From contig MU623479.1 in assembly GCA_025201765.1 (NCBI GenBank), forward strand, positions 26,401 through 90,400: a stretch of DNA of 64,000 bases, read 5' to 3'. Source of the stretch: Daldinia sp. FL1419. Its lineage: Eukaryota > Ascomycota > Sordariomycetes > Xylariales > Hypoxylaceae. The translations under genes and the position numbers were made by a program. This document shows positions 47,401 through 58,614 of the stretch, piece after piece. The notes beneath the pieces are model-generated. The model saw only the letters and a program-made list of their open reading frames with translations, was not told the origin of the DNA and did no database searches. Numbering within the stretch: the first letter of the stretch is position 1; every line of letters begins with the position of its first letter.

Positions 47401-47914
47401 GCGATTTGCAAAGGTTGTCAAGGCTGTCGTGGACGAACAGAAGAAGCGTCAGAAGGCCGAGAGCAAGACTGCGCTCGACACTGTATCCGCCCACTTCGCT
47501 AAGGACGAGAATAAGGAGGCTAAATACTTTGTCGGACATCTTCCTATCTCCGCCAACGCCAAGGCTGTTGCGGATGTCGTGAATCACTTTAAGAGCAAGG
47601 ATAAGGACCGTTCAGTATACATCTTTGGTGGTAGCAAGACTGAGGGAGCCGTCGTGCACGGTGTATACGTAGGAACAGTAAGTCCAACTCTTCAACATTT
47701 ATCACAAGAAAAGAACGCAACTAACGTAGCTATCCAGCACCTCGCATCGCAGGGTGTAACTGCTGAGAAATGGGCTGGAGCCGTTACCGAAGTGGTTGGC
47801 GGTAAATCAGGAGGCAAGGAGCCAACCCGGCAAGGCCAAGGCACAAATGCGGACAAGATCGAAGAGGCGGTTGCCGTCGCAGAGAAATGGCTCGCGGAGA
47901 AGCTGAAGATTTGA
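44404..47914 (+). CDS. Alanyl-tRNA synthetase, cytosolic and mitochondrial forms
   Basis: Six exons: 44404/44653-44731, 44875-45047, 45111-45121 (11 bp), 45189-45213 (25 bp), 45269-47677 and 47738-47914. From ATG 44653 the product is 957 residues, the expected length of cytosolic AlaRS (yeast Ala1 958). From the in-frame ATG 44404 it gains 83 residues rich in Ser, Arg and aromatic residues, resembling a mitochondrial presequence, so one gene may serve both compartments. The class II core includes FTNAGMNQFKP, CIRAGGKHN, FFEMLGNWSFGDYF and RVVADHIR. The editing domain has HTGTH (from about 599) and CGGTH (718-722), both zinc ligand motifs that deacylate mischarged Ser/Gly-tRNA. The C-Ala/DHHA1 region closes the protein. 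The last intron (60 bp) is in frame and stop-free, so its retention would insert 20 residues. Confidence 0.96.
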
Positions 47915-48474
47915 AGTGTCCAAGGTCCCATTCCTCTTAAATACCTCATCGAGCTACACTACGCATAGTTCGATAATTATTGAGAACCGAAGCTAGGACG
48001 GCATAGACAGGTCACGCCTAGGTCTTCTTAACCGTGTACAAGAAAGGGAAAAAAGACCGCTTTAGAGGGCGTTCGTTAGCTATGGTCTATGATAGAGAGC
48101 CGCAAAGCTACGTTGATAAAGAGTCGCTATTCGGATTTTATGTTTTTTTACTTCCGGATTTCAATTGACCAAAGGGGAGGGACGTTGCATAGGCTATTGC
48201 GACCTTGCGCGAGTGTATTAGCAGAGCACTGCTCTGTGCCTTAAGCAAATAGAAAAAAATCATCGTGGATATAGTAGGGTGTCCCGCTGCGATAAATTGA
48301 GATGGTATCTCGATTCGGTCGGCCGTTATATGTAAAATATATACATATATGCTATGCCGTTCCATGAATCATGAACATGATTCTCCTAAAGTGTTTTGCT
48401 GAGGCTAGAATGGCCTATACAAATATTTTTGCTCTACTCTGCTCTACTCTACTCTTATATACCGGCGTAACACA
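47915..48474. other. Convergent intergenic region
   Basis: 3' flanks of AlaRS (+) and the NDUFAF7-like gene (-). Includes a CTCTACTCTGCTCTACT-type short repeat near 48432. No gene recognised. Confidence 0.6.
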
Positions 48475-50025
48475 TTACACTGTAACCATAACGCTAGCAT
48501 TACGATACCAGCTCAATAACGGATTCTCGCCACTCCTCGTCCTCGTATCTTCAACGAAAGCCCACGACCGCATAAACGCCTCATGGCCCATAACCCTCGT
48601 CAATTTCCCCGTCAGAGCCCGGTACACGGCCTCCATGACGTGGAAATCCGTCGGGAATAATATATCGAAGTAACCCTGGTGTACCAGGGGCGTGGATACG
48701 GGAACCATGCGTCGTTGGTACCGTGTCTGAACAACCGGCGCATTGAGCCCACGCACAGTGTCAGGGAGAGTGTGGAAATCGCTTGTGACTAAGCGGTGTG
48801 CTGGGAATGCACGCTCGAGAATGTCGAAGAATTGCATTAGACGGGTAGGTATGTACTCCGGATCACTGAGATTAGGGGCAAGGGGGAGTTGCGTTTTTAA
48901 CCAGCGCGCAGCGCGGGTCGTGGGGTACGGCACTCGATACCGGCCACCGGTAGCGGCATGCCGTACACGTAAAAACCGGGCCGCGACAGGGTCGAGCACA
49001 GGTTCGTAGAATTCGTAGAAATCGCCATGGCCATCGATTAATACCGTTCCCTGCAGCGGCTCCTCAGTGCGCATATCGTAACGCAAGACGTCGTGGGCGA
49101 AATTATCAAAGACCTCCATGGCTAAAAAGAAGCACGGAGACGGCACGCGAGCGTCCCAGTCGAAGATGGATTTATTGATGATTTCGACTTTGCTCGCGTG
49201 ACCGCGCGAAGCCGCCGTAGCGAGGAGTTGGGAGTTTTGTAAGGCAGCTAGTGAGGGGGAGATCTCGATTATTTTGTACTTGGTGCGGTCGTATACCGTA
49301 GGCTCGATGTCCCGGATGTAATCCAGGATATTCATCATGAGTGTGCCGCGACCAGCGCCCATTTCGTAGATTATAAGGTCGTGGTATGGGTACGTTGTCA
49401 TTAGATAATTTGACAGCAGATACCGCGCGATGGCCTCGCCGTAGTACGGGCGAAATAGCTCGGTGGGCGTGTGCCAGAGCTGGCGAGTGTCGTCGGGGCG
49501 GCCCTCGCTTTTATCCAGCGCATCCTCGAATTCTGTATACCGCCGTCCTAGCTCGTCGTGGAAAGTAGGCTCGTCGCGAATGGAGTTGAAGTCGAAGGGC
49601 TCGCCGGGACTAAAGATCACAACTTGCTTGGAGAAGTAGCCGTAGTGTGGGTTGTATAAGCTGTCCTCGATGAAGTCGCGCATGAGCATCTTGACTTTCC
49701 GGGGTCGCTCCCTTCGTGACCTTAGGTCGTTCGCTGTCACCGCTGGGTATGTCTTATACTCCTCCGACATATCCTCCGGGAATAGCTCCGTTCTTTGCTG
49801 CCAATGGCTCTCCTTCTCGGGTAGCCCTTGCTTAGCCCCTCTGACCGTATTCCGGCTGGCCATATGCCGCCTTTGCATGTGCTCACCCCGCTGTACTCGA
49901 CCATGGTGAAGGCAGGACGACAAAGCAACGAGATTCCTTGTCGAAGGACAGGCCGAATGTCGAAACAGCTGGCGGAAGAGCTGGGTGACGATGGGGGAGT
50001 CCATGGTTTGGACATTTGAGGGCAT
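48475..50025 (-). CDS. NDUFAF7/MidA-type mitochondrial protein arginine methyltransferase
   Basis: A single exon of 516 residues. The first 70 residues are basic and Ser-rich without clustered acids, consistent with a mitochondrial presequence. The DUF185/MidA SAM-dependent methyltransferase domain follows. YNPHYGYFSKQVVIF is the family hallmark, and the SAM-binding loop is EMGAGRGTLM at about 221-230. Further family blocks are YKIIEISPSLAALQ, FFLAMEVFDNFAHDV and QGYFDILFPTDF. The animal relative NDUFAF7 dimethylates an arginine in the complex I subunit NDUFS2 during assembly, so a complex I assembly role is likely here. The start ATG 50025 is the first in frame. It is divergent from mitochondrial cysteine synthase 2. 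Confidence 0.93.
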   Translation of the reverse strand: MPSNVQTMDSPIVTQLFRQLFRHSACPSTRNLVALSSCLHHGRVQRGEHMQRRHMASRNTVRGAKQGLPEKESHWQQRTELFPEDMSEEYKTYPAVTANDLRSRRERPRKVKMLMRDFIEDSLYNPHYGYFSKQVVIFSPGEPFDFNSIRDEPTFHDELGRRYTEFEDALDKSEGRPDDTRQLWHTPTELFRPYYGEAIARYLLSNYLMTTYPYHDLIIYEMGAGRGTLMMNILDYIRDIEPTVYDRTKYKIIEISPSLAALQNSQLLATAASRGHASKVEIINKSIFDWDARVPSPCFFLAMEVFDNFAHDVLRYDMRTEEPLQGTVLIDGHGDFYEFYEPVLDPVAARFLRVRHAATGGRYRVPYPTTRAARWLKTQLPLAPNLSDPEYIPTRLMQFFDILERAFPAHRLVTSDFHTLPDTVRGLNAPVVQTRYQRRMVPVSTPLVHQGYFDILFPTDFHVMEAVYRALTGKLTRVMGHEAFMRSWAFVEDTRTRSGENPLLSWYRNASVMVTV

Positions 50026-50439
50026 TGGCTAGGTACGTAGAGGGAGAAGTTCAGGGTTTTAGCGGCTTGACTCAGCCTTTTTTTGGAGAGAAGTCAAGTT
50101 TACTGTCTCCACTTTTTAACCTATGCCTTTTTGTAGGTATTTATGTACCCTGACACACTTAAAACCCTTGTAAGATCAATTACCTACGTTAGGTACATAG
50201 TATAGTGATCATAAGGTTCCCAAACCGACATGGCGTCACTGACGTAATTTTTCGGCACCTTCTTCCTTATAAACATATAAAATTATCAATCGTGTGTAAC
50301 CAAAAAAATAATCGGTATTTGATTTATATGGTGTATGATGAAGTTACTATTTTAGAATCAAGCATCAACATAGGGTAGGTTTAATGAGATATACGAAAGG
50401 ATTAAAAAAAAAAAAAAAAAAAAAAAAAGGATAAGAAAA
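50026..50439. promoter_or_regulatory. Shared promoter region with 25-bp poly-A tract
   Basis: 414 bp between two divergent mitochondrial-protein genes. A 25-base A-run at 50404-50428 ends 11 bp before the cysteine synthase ATG. Such dA:dT tracts are nucleosome-excluding promoter elements in fungi, though its length may also reflect sequencing slippage. Confidence 0.5.
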
Positions 50440-51774
50440 ATGTCTCTAAGCGACCACCCAAAAGCTTACGGCACTGCTGCCGTGGCAGTCGCTTTTACGG
50501 CCGGAATCTTCGTCACTCTCGGCTTCAAGGACTTGTACCCAGACTTGGAACGGAGATTCCAACAGCGGGGCACACGGCGGATCCCACGCAATGTCAGCGA
50601 CAACCGCAGAACGAGCTTATTCTGGGGAGGTCCGGTCGAGCTCAAGGACCACGATTTACCAGAGGTTATAATCCCGCGCGATGAAGGGATTAGCGATGGC
50701 ATCGAGGGGTGCATCGGACGGACACCGTTAATCCGAATCCGCAGCCTCTCTGAGGCGACGGGGTGCATTATCATGGCTAAGGCCGAGTTTCTCAATGGAG
50801 CTGGAAATAGTCCCAAGGATAGGGTCGCGCTAAATATGATCCAAGTTGCGGAAGCAGATGGATTTCTAAAGCCGGGGCGTGGGGATACGATTTACGAGGG
50901 AACGGTGGGAAGTACGGGGATTAGCATCGCGGCTCTAGCTCGTGCGAAGGGGTATCGTGCGCATATCTGTATGCCGGATGATCAAGCTCGCGAGAAATCC
51001 GACCTGTTGCATCACTTGGGCGCGACAGTTGAACGAGTGCCAGTGCAGCCCATCACATCCCCGGAGCATTTCGTAAACCTAGCACGACGCCGGGCAGCAG
51101 AGCACACACAATCCGGCGCCGACTCCAGCGTCGGATTTTTCGCAGACCAGTTCGAGTCCCCCTCCAACTGGCAAGCCCACTTCAAAACCACCGGTCCAGA
51201 AATCTACGCACAGACGCACGGGGAAATCGACGCCTGGGTAGCTGGCGCTGGCACTGGAGGCACCATCTCGGGCGTAGCCAAGTACCTCAAAGAAGAAGCC
51301 AAGCTCAAGAACTTAAAAGTAGTACTAGCAGACCCCCAAGGTAGTGGTCTATACAACAAAGTCCGACACGGAGTCATGTACTCATCCACAGAAAAAGAAG
51401 GCACCCGGCGAAGACAACAAGTCGACACAATTGTCGAGGGTGTAGGAATCAACCGGATCACGGAAAACTTCGAAGCTGGGCGGGATCTAGTTGACACAGC
51501 GGTGCGAGTTACCGATGAGCAAGCATGCAAGATGGCGCGGTGGCTCGTCGAAAATGACGGTCTATTCTGCGGTAGTAGCAGTGCCGTAAACTGTGTTGCC
51601 GCCGTTGTCACGGCCCTCTCCTTACCTAGGGGCAGTCAAGTCGTCACCGTACTATGCGATTCCGGGACACGACATCTAAGCAAGTTCTGGAAGCAGATCG
51701 CGGAGATGGGGCTAGAAGACGAGCCTAAGCCAGATGATTTACTGACTCTACTAGGTATTGAAAAGCCAAGGTGA
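50440..51774 (+). CDS. Mitochondrial cysteine synthase 2 (Mcy1/CysF-like)
   Basis: A single exon of 444 residues in the fold-type II PLP enzyme family. A hydrophobic N-terminal segment (about 10-29, GTAAVAVAFTAGIFVTLGF) fits a membrane anchor like that of yeast Mcy1 at the mitochondrial outer membrane. Family motifs are GRTPLIRI (93-100), the PLP-lysine loop AGNSPKDRV with Lys126, the substrate loop EGTVGSTGIS (153-162), the phosphate-binding loop GTGGTISG, and GSSSAVN near the C terminus. The expected reaction is O-acetylserine plus sulfide to cysteine, although the in vivo role of this clade is uncertain. The long basic insert between anchor and catalytic domain (RRFQQRGTRRIPRN) is typical of the fungal clade. 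ATG 50440 directly follows a poly-A leader. Confidence 0.94.
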   Translation: MSLSDHPKAYGTAAVAVAFTAGIFVTLGFKDLYPDLERRFQQRGTRRIPRNVSDNRRTSLFWGGPVELKDHDLPEVIIPRDEGISDGIEGCIGRTPLIRIRSLSEATGCIIMAKAEFLNGAGNSPKDRVALNMIQVAEADGFLKPGRGDTIYEGTVGSTGISIAALARAKGYRAHICMPDDQAREKSDLLHHLGATVERVPVQPITSPEHFVNLARRRAAEHTQSGADSSVGFFADQFESPSNWQAHFKTTGPEIYAQTHGEIDAWVAGAGTGGTISGVAKYLKEEAKLKNLKVVLADPQGSGLYNKVRHGVMYSSTEKEGTRRRQQVDTIVEGVGINRITENFEAGRDLVDTAVRVTDEQACKMARWLVENDGLFCGSSSAVNCVAAVVTALSLPRGSQVVTVLCDSGTRHLSKFWKQIAEMGLEDEPKPDDLLTLLGIEKPR

Positions 51775-52307
51775 GGGGGATGCTTATAAGTGGTACATAT
51801 ATATGCTACCGGCCGATACGACCTAGACTACAAAGTTGCCGAAATACAGGGGATCGTTAGCTTCTCCTTCTTGGGCAAATTCCCGGTTGGTGCTATTGCT
51901 CTATGGTACGGCTAGGTTTGCCTAGCATCTAAACCACTTGGTTAAAGGAGGAGGAACATATTACGTCGGCTCATACGCAGCCAGCCCATCAATCTCGGAA
52001 CGGCGAAGGAGTTGAAATAAAAAGGAATATTGGCGTCTTCCTGCCTGGTTAACGAATAGAATCCTCAACTCCACGCAAACTCAAACGCAACCAATTTCAA
52101 ACGATAAATTAATAAAAGCAACCTGGTTGTCGACCGAACCCGAGACGCCTGCCATGAGACACCTGCCATCTATGATGCCACGGCGTGTGATGCTTTATGA
52201 ACCTCATGCAACCTCATGAGACTATATCCCTATCTTATGCTACAACTTGGGGGCAGACCAAACGAGGCAAAGATATGTAGATAGGTGGATAGGCGAGTAC
52301 ATAGCGA
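51775..52307. other. Convergent intergenic region
   Basis: 3' flanks of cysteine synthase 2 (+) and TFIIS (-). The words ACCTGCCAT and CCTCATG recur in close succession near 52150-52220. No gene recognised. Confidence 0.6.
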
Positions 52308-53394
52308 TTAAGAGAACTATGGAGATTGATTAGTACCCATATTACATAAAATAATATCGTATGAAAACAAAACGCTCAATATTTACCTTCCAACGCTTTC
52401 CGCAGTTCATACATTCGCAGAAAGTTGTCATCGGTTCATCAGCACTGCGCGTCTGGGCCTGAGAGTAGCTGACCATCTTTTTCTTACAATTACTGCACTC
52501 GAGGCTGTCGCTAATACTCTTCTCGGCCATGGGGACCTGGGCCTTCTTCATGTTTTCGAGCTCAAGCACGGCGTCGGCCTTGCGCTGCTGTGCAGACATG
52601 AGTTCTTTGGAGCTCATGACGACGAAGCGATCGGCGGTGATAGCGCCAGACATGACGTTACGGCCGAGCTCAGCGTTGGTCTTGACCTTGAGATTCTGGA
52701 ACAAAGACCTTATCTTTTCCTTATACTCCTTGGTCTCACCCTTGTACGCCTTGAAAGCTGCGTGCTCAACCTCAACGGCGCGCATGATGACGTTGTCCTC
52801 GGATTCGCGCGAGCGGTACGCGAGACCGTTATAAAGGAGCCCGATGCAGTTGTCGCGGACTTGGGAGCCGGTGCGGCTGATATCGATCTTGTCCGACTTG
52901 TAGGTGCGCTTCTCCGGGTCGCCCTCGTAGGCCCTTTTACTACCGCCTATGGGCTTTGGGGCAGGCGAAGCGGCCTTGGAAGCGGGAGACACGGAACCTT
53001 TCGGTGCTGCCTTCGCGGTTTGCAGGCCCTTGGATTTCTTCTCCAATTCGATGCCTTTCTTCCACTTGGCAACAACCTCTGTCGCAATCTTGGCGATATC
53101 CTTGTTCGCATTTCCTCGAAGTTTTCCTACCACAATACCTGCCTTGGTGGTCTAGTAAAAGTTAGTATCGGCGCAACGGACGATATAAACCGATTGATTG
53201 GTGGCAGGAGAAGGTATGGAGGGGTAAATCGAGGCAATGGAAGGAGTAAGTCTACGACATACGCGCAGCATTTCCTCAGTAGGCGAGGCGGATCGAAGTG
53301 ACTCGATGATGCTAATGATAGCAGAAGGTGGCTCATTAGCCTGAGCGGCCTTGTGAAGGGCCTTGACGCGCGCATCGAGCTCTCGTTGATCCAT
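52308..53394 (-). CDS. dst1: Transcription elongation factor TFIIS
   Basis: Three exons, 53394-53263, 53151-52387 and a 9-bp last exon 52316-52308, encode 301 residues. The N-terminal LW/TFS2N domain runs across the first intron (MDQRELDARVKALHKAA, then TKAGIVVGKLRGN). The central domain includes VRDNCIGLLYNGLA and LFQNLKVKTNAELGR. The C-terminal zinc ribbon has ligands Cys263, Cys266, Cys291 and Cys294. Its acidic hairpin SADEPMTTF carries the Asp-Glu pair that stimulates RNA cleavage by backtracked RNA polymerase II. The last exon encodes only Phe-Ser-stop, restoring the near-universal ending KRWKFS; without it the protein would carry a spurious 14-residue tail. The introns are 111 bp (GTATGT) and 70 bp (GTAAAT). 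The symbol follows yeast DST1. Confidence 0.95.
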
Positions 53395-54719
53395 TATGGG
53401 CAGTTTTCTTTCTTTCTTCGCGTATCGACGAGGCTGGTATCAAATGTGTAGGGAATCGGCGGTGATGGAAAAGAAAGTATTCGCAAATCGAAATCGGCGA
53501 CGGAGGTGGGGAAAGGGTATGAGGGTGCAGCAAAAGGCCAATGCGGCCGTTTAAATAGTTGTCAAAAATCTGTTGGCAATTGGTATGTGACGTATAACGT
53601 GAGTAACCTTCCTTTTTTTTTTGGCCTAAGAAGAAGTTTGTGCAATGTTTGAAAGTGACCTAAAAAGGTCAAACGAGTAAGGCTCCGGAAAAGAGAACGA
53701 AAATGTTCCCCAAGACTCAATGAAGCTTCTTCAAAAAGCCGTTCACGGGTTTCTCCTTGGGCAGCCGCAACCACCTGCACTGATTAGAGAAGTACGCACG
53801 GACCTTTGGTAATTCTACCGGTGCTTAGCCGGTTTTAGTAGTCCAATCGTATTTAGATCCGCATTGGACGGATGATGGCGAATTGATATGCGTATGCCAG
53901 CTAACTAGGTACCTAGGTACCTTATATATATAAGGTACTCTCTTATCTCCGAGCTGTCACATTCGTTGCGTTTGCACGTGCTACTTCATTCCTAACTTCA
54001 CCAATCTCCAATGTTAAGATTGCTGTATTAGCTTAATTAGAAACAACAATTTACCGCATAGGTTGAGGTACTATATAATATTCCAATCAAATGTAAGAAT
54101 TCATCCGTTGCTTCAGCATTTACCTACATTTATACTACCTATCAATTTGTCCTGACTACAGTCTACCACCTAAGATTTCGACGTCAGACAGTAGGGAGCA
54201 GCTTCGGAGTTACACTAGATCTGAACATCATAGACCTCTACGGACCTTGCCACAGGTCTTTTGTCCTAACCACCATACCGCCCACGGGATGGAATCAGGA
54301 TTAGGACTTATCCAAGATGCTGAGGATCATATAGAATAACCTACTAACTAGATATCCTCCCAACTTCGATAACATGTTAAATCATAAAATCACTAACCTA
54401 AGGAATATATAAAAAACGCATCACATCTACTACTAGTATCTACTCTCGGAACACAGGGGACATAAAATGGCAATGTAGCTGGGTTAAACTAGCTACCTAA
54501 TATTAGTGATCTCTTCTTCGGACGATCTACAAAACCCCTGGTGCACCAAAATCGGGCATATTAAAAACTGCCCCAACAACCTTGAACCACTCTACTACCT
54601 ACTCTAGAAATGGTTCCGCAATCCAACCCGATGAATTTTCCAGATAATCCCAAGGCGTCTGAAATTAAGTAGCTATCCCAAGCGCTTTCGGACAAGAAAT
54701 ATACGGTGTATAGCACCGT
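53395..54719. other. Intergenic, no gene recognised
   Basis: TFIIS promoter and spacer. Contains a TAGGTACC-type short palindromic repeat near 53905-53920 and TATATATA at 53925. No coding signature. Confidence 0.6.
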
Positions 54720-56544
54720 TTAGCCGAACAAGTCCGGATAGTCGGGATTGGTAAATAAATCATTGCTAAAAGTTTCCCCCGTAACAACATGGTCGTTATT
54801 GACGTCGTTGTTTGCCTGATCTACACCATCGCCATACTTTTCGCAGAAGTCTTTGACAATGTCGAACTCCTCCTCAGTGAATGCCAGAGCCTGAGGGTCC
54901 TGAGCGGCTTCGGGATTGCCTATATTCTGCTCAGCCACATTTGAAACAGCCGGGATAGCGTCTTGTCGGGCCAGGCTTTGGCTAACTTGAGGACCATTAC
55001 CGGCATTTCGTCCGTGGTTGAGAACAAAGTTGCCCATCGGGATGCGACTCTGGTCGTAGCTCATTCCGAGTCCGACCTCGTCAGAGAAAAAGCTGTTAGA
55101 CAACTCGTTTAAGTCGTCCCAATCAGGGCCTTGTCCTTGGAGTAACCCAGGAGGCCCGTTTGAGATCCCAGCGTTGGCTATCAAGCTAGAACTCTTACCG
55201 GCGGTAGTCCGAGGTCTCTTCAACGCTGGTCTGTTCTCTATAAGTTGTCGTCCCTGTACCCTATTGTAGCCCGGGCTTGCAGCCGAACCGCCCACATTTA
55301 TCTCATCGTCAGTTCGCGGTCGTTTGAGGGGATTACTACGAGTGGCAGCTCCTGGGACTTGTGCATTCGGATGTTTTCCCATTGGCGGCACAGGCTCCTT
55401 GCTCAAACCGTACTTGACTGCGTCTGCTCTCGGAATGAATCGGATGTTTGGAGGGATAATTACTCCTTGGCCTGCTTGGTCGAGATGCTGGAACCTAATT
55501 GGCTGTCCCCTGGCTGGCGGGGTCGGTGTCCCCGGTTTCATAGCTAAAGGCCTGTTCTGTCTCACGGGGGGATATGATTGAGGAGCGGCTTGGGATTGAA
55601 TATAAGTCGTTCTAGGAGTTTGTTGGGCTCGTGGTGCTGTGTTCGGCTCGAAATCAAAGTTTGGCTGCGCTGTGGGACTGATCCTTCCGGTCCAAGCAGC
55701 TGTGCTCAATCCCAAGTCTGATGATACAGCCATTCTTCGCCTAGTATTATTCATAGTTTGGGTACCGCTTCCGGTTAAGAGAGGGTGTGTGTTGTTAGTT
55801 ACTACCATCCCCTCCCTTCCCTCGCGAATTGCAGGTTGCATGTGTACCACTGGAGCGGTAACCAGCGGGTACGATTCATTTTGCTGAACCATCGGCCCGT
55901 ACCATAGCGCATTTTGCTGGCTATTAGGTGCTAGAGGTGCAGGGCGAGTGAGGGTAGCCTTTGTGGGGAGGCCAACACTGGATGACGGTGAGTCGTGGTA
56001 TAGGTCTGATCCCATGGTAAGGTCTGTTGGGTTCATGAAAGGAGTTATGGGTGTCGACGTGATCACGGAGGGGGTACTAGGAGGATCAATGGTCTTCTCA
56101 TACGCTTCTAGCGTCCCCTTCCCATTACAATGGGGACAGACGATGCATCTTCTCCCGTTGCTTTGCGCAGTGGCCGGTTTTGGCCCCTGGGTACTATTGC
56201 TGGCGCCGGCGTTGGCTTTAGCAGATATCGGCCCTATCGGATCACGGTGAATGACATTGGCTTTCCGGTTACTAAATAGTCATATATTAGACATACTATT
56301 ACCACTGATTACTACTTGTATCGTCGATCACTTACCCATACTCTGCGCTATTTCCAAAGTGATCAACAATGTACTTGACCTGAGAATTCTTGATTCCGCT
56401 TGGAAATTCAGGGAAACTCTGATTAAAAAGGTGTGCCGTCCTATCGTACAGCTCCTTCTTTTTCCCTCGAGGGACTGGATGTTCTGGGATGGTCTTATCG
56501 AGGATGAACTCGATCATCTCGCGTGTATATTTATTGCTTAGCAT
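54720..56544 (-). CDS. Unknown protein with one CxxCxGxG zinc-finger-like motif
   Basis: Two exons, 56544-56336 and 56271-54720, are joined across a 64-bp intron (GTAAGT, TAG) and give 586 residues. The N-terminal 70 residues look like a small helical domain (MIEFILDKTIPEHP, then KKKELYDRTAHLF, then IKNSQVKYIVDHFGNS). A CIVCPHCNGKG motif at about 112-122 matches one repeat of the DnaJ-type CxxCxGxG zinc finger, but there is only one copy. Residues 130-500 are Pro, Gln, Asn and Thr-rich, probably disordered, with NLS-like KRPRTDDE and KRPRTTAG patches. The acidic C terminus (EEEFDIVKDFCEKYGDG, DYPDLFG) resembles a transactivation tail. A nuclear regulatory role is a guess. The N-terminal domain has a weak counterpart inside the 1,606-residue protein. 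Confidence 0.75.
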
Positions 56545-58092
56545 TGTGCCTGTAGGATAAACTATAATTTCTAGTTAGCTGAGTACGGGATATGAATTAT
56601 ATCAATGATACTATTCGGGGAAAGGAAGCTTAAGTTCAGAATATGGACGTACCCTAATTGGTAATTAAGTTGTGTTTTGTTTTGTTTTGTTTTGAGGTGG
56701 ATAGATGCGAGGTGGGAAGGGCAACAAATGTTTTTGGAGGTTTGTCAAGTAACTTTTGTCGGTCCTAGTTTCTCTATGATAGAGACGAGAGGGAAAAATT
56801 ATAGAAATCCTTGATTTTCGCACTTGGTTAAATATAAAACGTCTGTCCTATTGGGCAGGGCTCTAACAAACCTCTAGGTGCCGCCAGTCACTCTTATTTT
56901 CTGACCACATGTGATTAATGGAATTCTTGAGGTGGGGAAAAGTAATCGCGAACTTGCAAGACGACGCGTACGTACTGTAGTGACTATTGTTAGTTACCAA
57001 TGTTGGTAATGCTGCTAAGTTGTCGTGGCAGTTGAAAATGGTGGCGGCTGGTTAGACTGGCAAAGGTGCAAACTGGAAACCCGGCCAATTGAATTGTAAA
57101 TTTTTGAATAGTAAATAAAAGATGATGTGGAATTTCCCTTTACAGCGCGGTTCCTAGATTTTTATCCAGTTCAATCAGTTAAATTGATAAGAAGGTCTCG
57201 GGAAATCGAGCGCGGGACTACCTCAGGAGGCATTAGACAGACGCATTAGACAGACGCATGAGAGGTAAAGTCGATAGCAACTCGGGCCCGCAGCAGCACT
57301 GCTACATGGCAAAATTCCATTCATATTTAATTGCATGTACGTTATGAGTTGCGCTTCAAAAAATCATTATTCTACAAATATACATAAAACCTAAACACGA
57401 GCCCTTGACGGTATATTTTTCTCTATCAGGAGCCAAGTCCCTGTAATGGAAAATTCACTAAAGTCCCAGTCATTTAGCAAAATAGCAGCCAAGAAAAACG
57501 CACTTCGATATACGTATTTACATGTGTTTGTTAACTACCTAAATAGAGTCATAGACTGGCTAAAGTTTGTATCTTTGAGGGTCTGCTTCACGTAAATCAC
57601 ATAAATAGGGGTAACGATAAATGCGCCAAGGCGAGGCCCAAGTGAATATAACCGTCTGGTTACCTACAAACACAGGCCTGCCAAAAATTATTGTTAGGTT
57701 TTGGGGGGGGTTAATAAAAAAAAAAAAATAAAAAAACCTCGCCCAAGCCGTAAATGAACACGAGTTACCTACTAACTGGTACGAAAGTAAACAGTGAGTT
57801 GACAAGAGTACAATAGTCAGTACAGCCATTTCCATACGGGTGTTTATGGGGGGCGTATAGACGCTTACTAACTACTCAATCGTGATACTAGGCGATAATA
57901 ATATCTAGGAGACAACTAGGTAGGGCATAGTATCCATGCTACTCGGTACTTGACGTCTATTGAAATTCATATCGTCACAATCGTGGTGGAAATATTGTCT
58001 GAGTGAGCCAATAGGAGAGTTTCGTCGCACGATTAAAGTAAATACGTCTCAATAAGGTTTGTACTAAGCCCTATCAGCTTATTTCTATTTAT
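56545..58092. other. Intergenic, AT-rich, simple repeats
   Basis: 1.5 kb with no recognisable gene. Contains (TTTTG)n at 56674-56694, the direct repeat GACAGACGCAT near 57237-57258, and an A-rich run at 57716-57735. Confidence 0.6.
56674..56694. repeat. (TTTTG)4 microsatellite
   Basis: Four consecutive GTTTT units upstream of the minus-strand unknown gene, about 130 bp before its start codon. Confidence 0.9.
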
Positions 58093-58540
58093 TTACAAAG
58101 CAGCTAGCATCACAGAAAACGGGCTGGCAACAACTGACGTAAGTTTCTTCAGCCGGCGCCAATATTCTCGTGTACAGGTACGGACTTTATGAGGGCGTAT
58201 TCCTACCCATGAAGATCTATAGCCTTGCCCCGGCAACTTCCGGATCGTTACACATATCCCGAATCTCTTTGAAATCCATTGTCTGACCAACCCTCCAACT
58301 AATATCAGCCGCCGCCGTGGGAGCTGGATATGCGCTAAGGGCGACGCCTCCAGCGTGAGAATTGTTACGGGGGCAGCGGCTGAGTTGCACAGCAGGTATA
58401 CTGTCTCGTGGTAATACGGCGCAAATAAGGGGGACTTCCAAGCGGCCATAGCCTCGAGGGCTAGCTCGGCGTAGAAGGGATCCTCATATTCTGCACGTAT
58501 GATTTTATTCAGGTAATTACCGGCTGAGGTTAGTCTAATA
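58093..58540 (-). pseudogene. Fragment of FAD-dependent amine/fructosyl-amino-acid oxidase-like gene
   Basis: Reading the minus strand from about 58535 gives a stretch typical of fungal FAD oxidoreductases of the sarcosine/fructosyl-amino-acid oxidase type: LNKIIRAEYEDPFYAEL, then ALEAMAAWKSPLFAPYYH. The N-terminal dinucleotide-binding motif is missing upstream. Within 150 bp the matching frame is lost, and later family-like words (DFKEIR) appear in another frame. The C-terminal half is absent. It is therefore a truncated and frameshifted relic, next to a truncated transporter on the same strand. The subfamily is inferred from a short stretch. Confidence 0.6.
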
Positions 58541-58614
58541 GTCTGATAACAAGTGATGTAGGTCGAATTGGAGAACTCGAACGGTATCTAACCTAGTATC
58601 TAGCGCACCTAACG

